Positions 5,299-5,314 of a stretch of 5,314 nt of DNA are shown here, one piece after another. The stretch lies in contig SEEY01000320.1 of assembly GCA_004211235.1 (NCBI GenBank), positions 1 through 5,314 of the forward strand, read 5' to 3'. Made by a program: the position numbers and the translations under genes. This stretch comes from Rubrivivax sp. Lineage in GTDB: Bacteria > Pseudomonadota > Gammaproteobacteria > Burkholderiales > Burkholderiaceae. Position 1 is the first letter of the stretch. Every line of letters begins with the position of its first letter. Under the pieces are notes generated by a model that searched no databases, was not told where the DNA came from, and saw nothing but the letters and a program-made list of their open reading frames with translations.

Positions 5299-5314
5299 GA
5301 AGGTGGGGCCGCGG

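Overview
The window looks like a piece of a high-GC betaproteobacterial chromosome, probably Burkholderiales. Hand counts give about 68% GC in ordinary coding stretches and GC-rich third codon positions. The QueE protein has the CX14CX2C cluster spacing known from Burkholderia, and an OmpW-family porin is present. This placement is inferred from sequence character, not from a database match.

Layout. (a) 1-215: the N-terminus of an MFS transporter, running leftwards from an ATG at 215. Only residues 1-48 read on the minus strand. The next part of the same protein (TM2) reads on the plus strand at 3-74, so an inversion or foldback junction lies at about 69-75. (b) 216-286: a short divergent intergenic region. 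(c) 287-2007, plus strand: a two-gene 7-deazaguanine (queuosine) operon. queD encodes an unusual 364-residue protein with three tandem QueD/PTPS-like domains. It overlaps queE by 4 bp (ATGA). (d) 2008 to about 2640: a stretch of about 52% GC carrying a minus-strand lipoprotein gene. Its frame is continuous upstream with about 70 codons of ordinary high-GC coding sequence that has its own ribosome binding site at 2852. This looks like an in-frame fusion or insertion junction. (e) 2953-4510, minus strand: a likely gene string of DUF1223 secreted thioredoxin-like protein, cupin, and small lipoprotein. The last two overlap by 4 bp (ATGA). (f) 4574-5288, minus strand: an OmpW-like outer membrane protein followed by a clear rho-independent terminator.

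How the genes work together. QueD makes 6-carboxy-tetrahydropterin and QueE converts it to 7-carboxy-7-deazaguanine, two successive steps towards preQ0 and queuosine. The remaining genes are envelope or small regulatory-type proteins with no visible link to that pathway.

The two observations most worth following up are the triplicated QueD, whose catalytic residues are divided among its three domains so that only one composite active site seems possible, and the strand switch inside the transporter gene at the left end, which could be a real inversion or an assembly or chimera artefact. No RNA genes, CRISPR arrays or transposase genes were seen.
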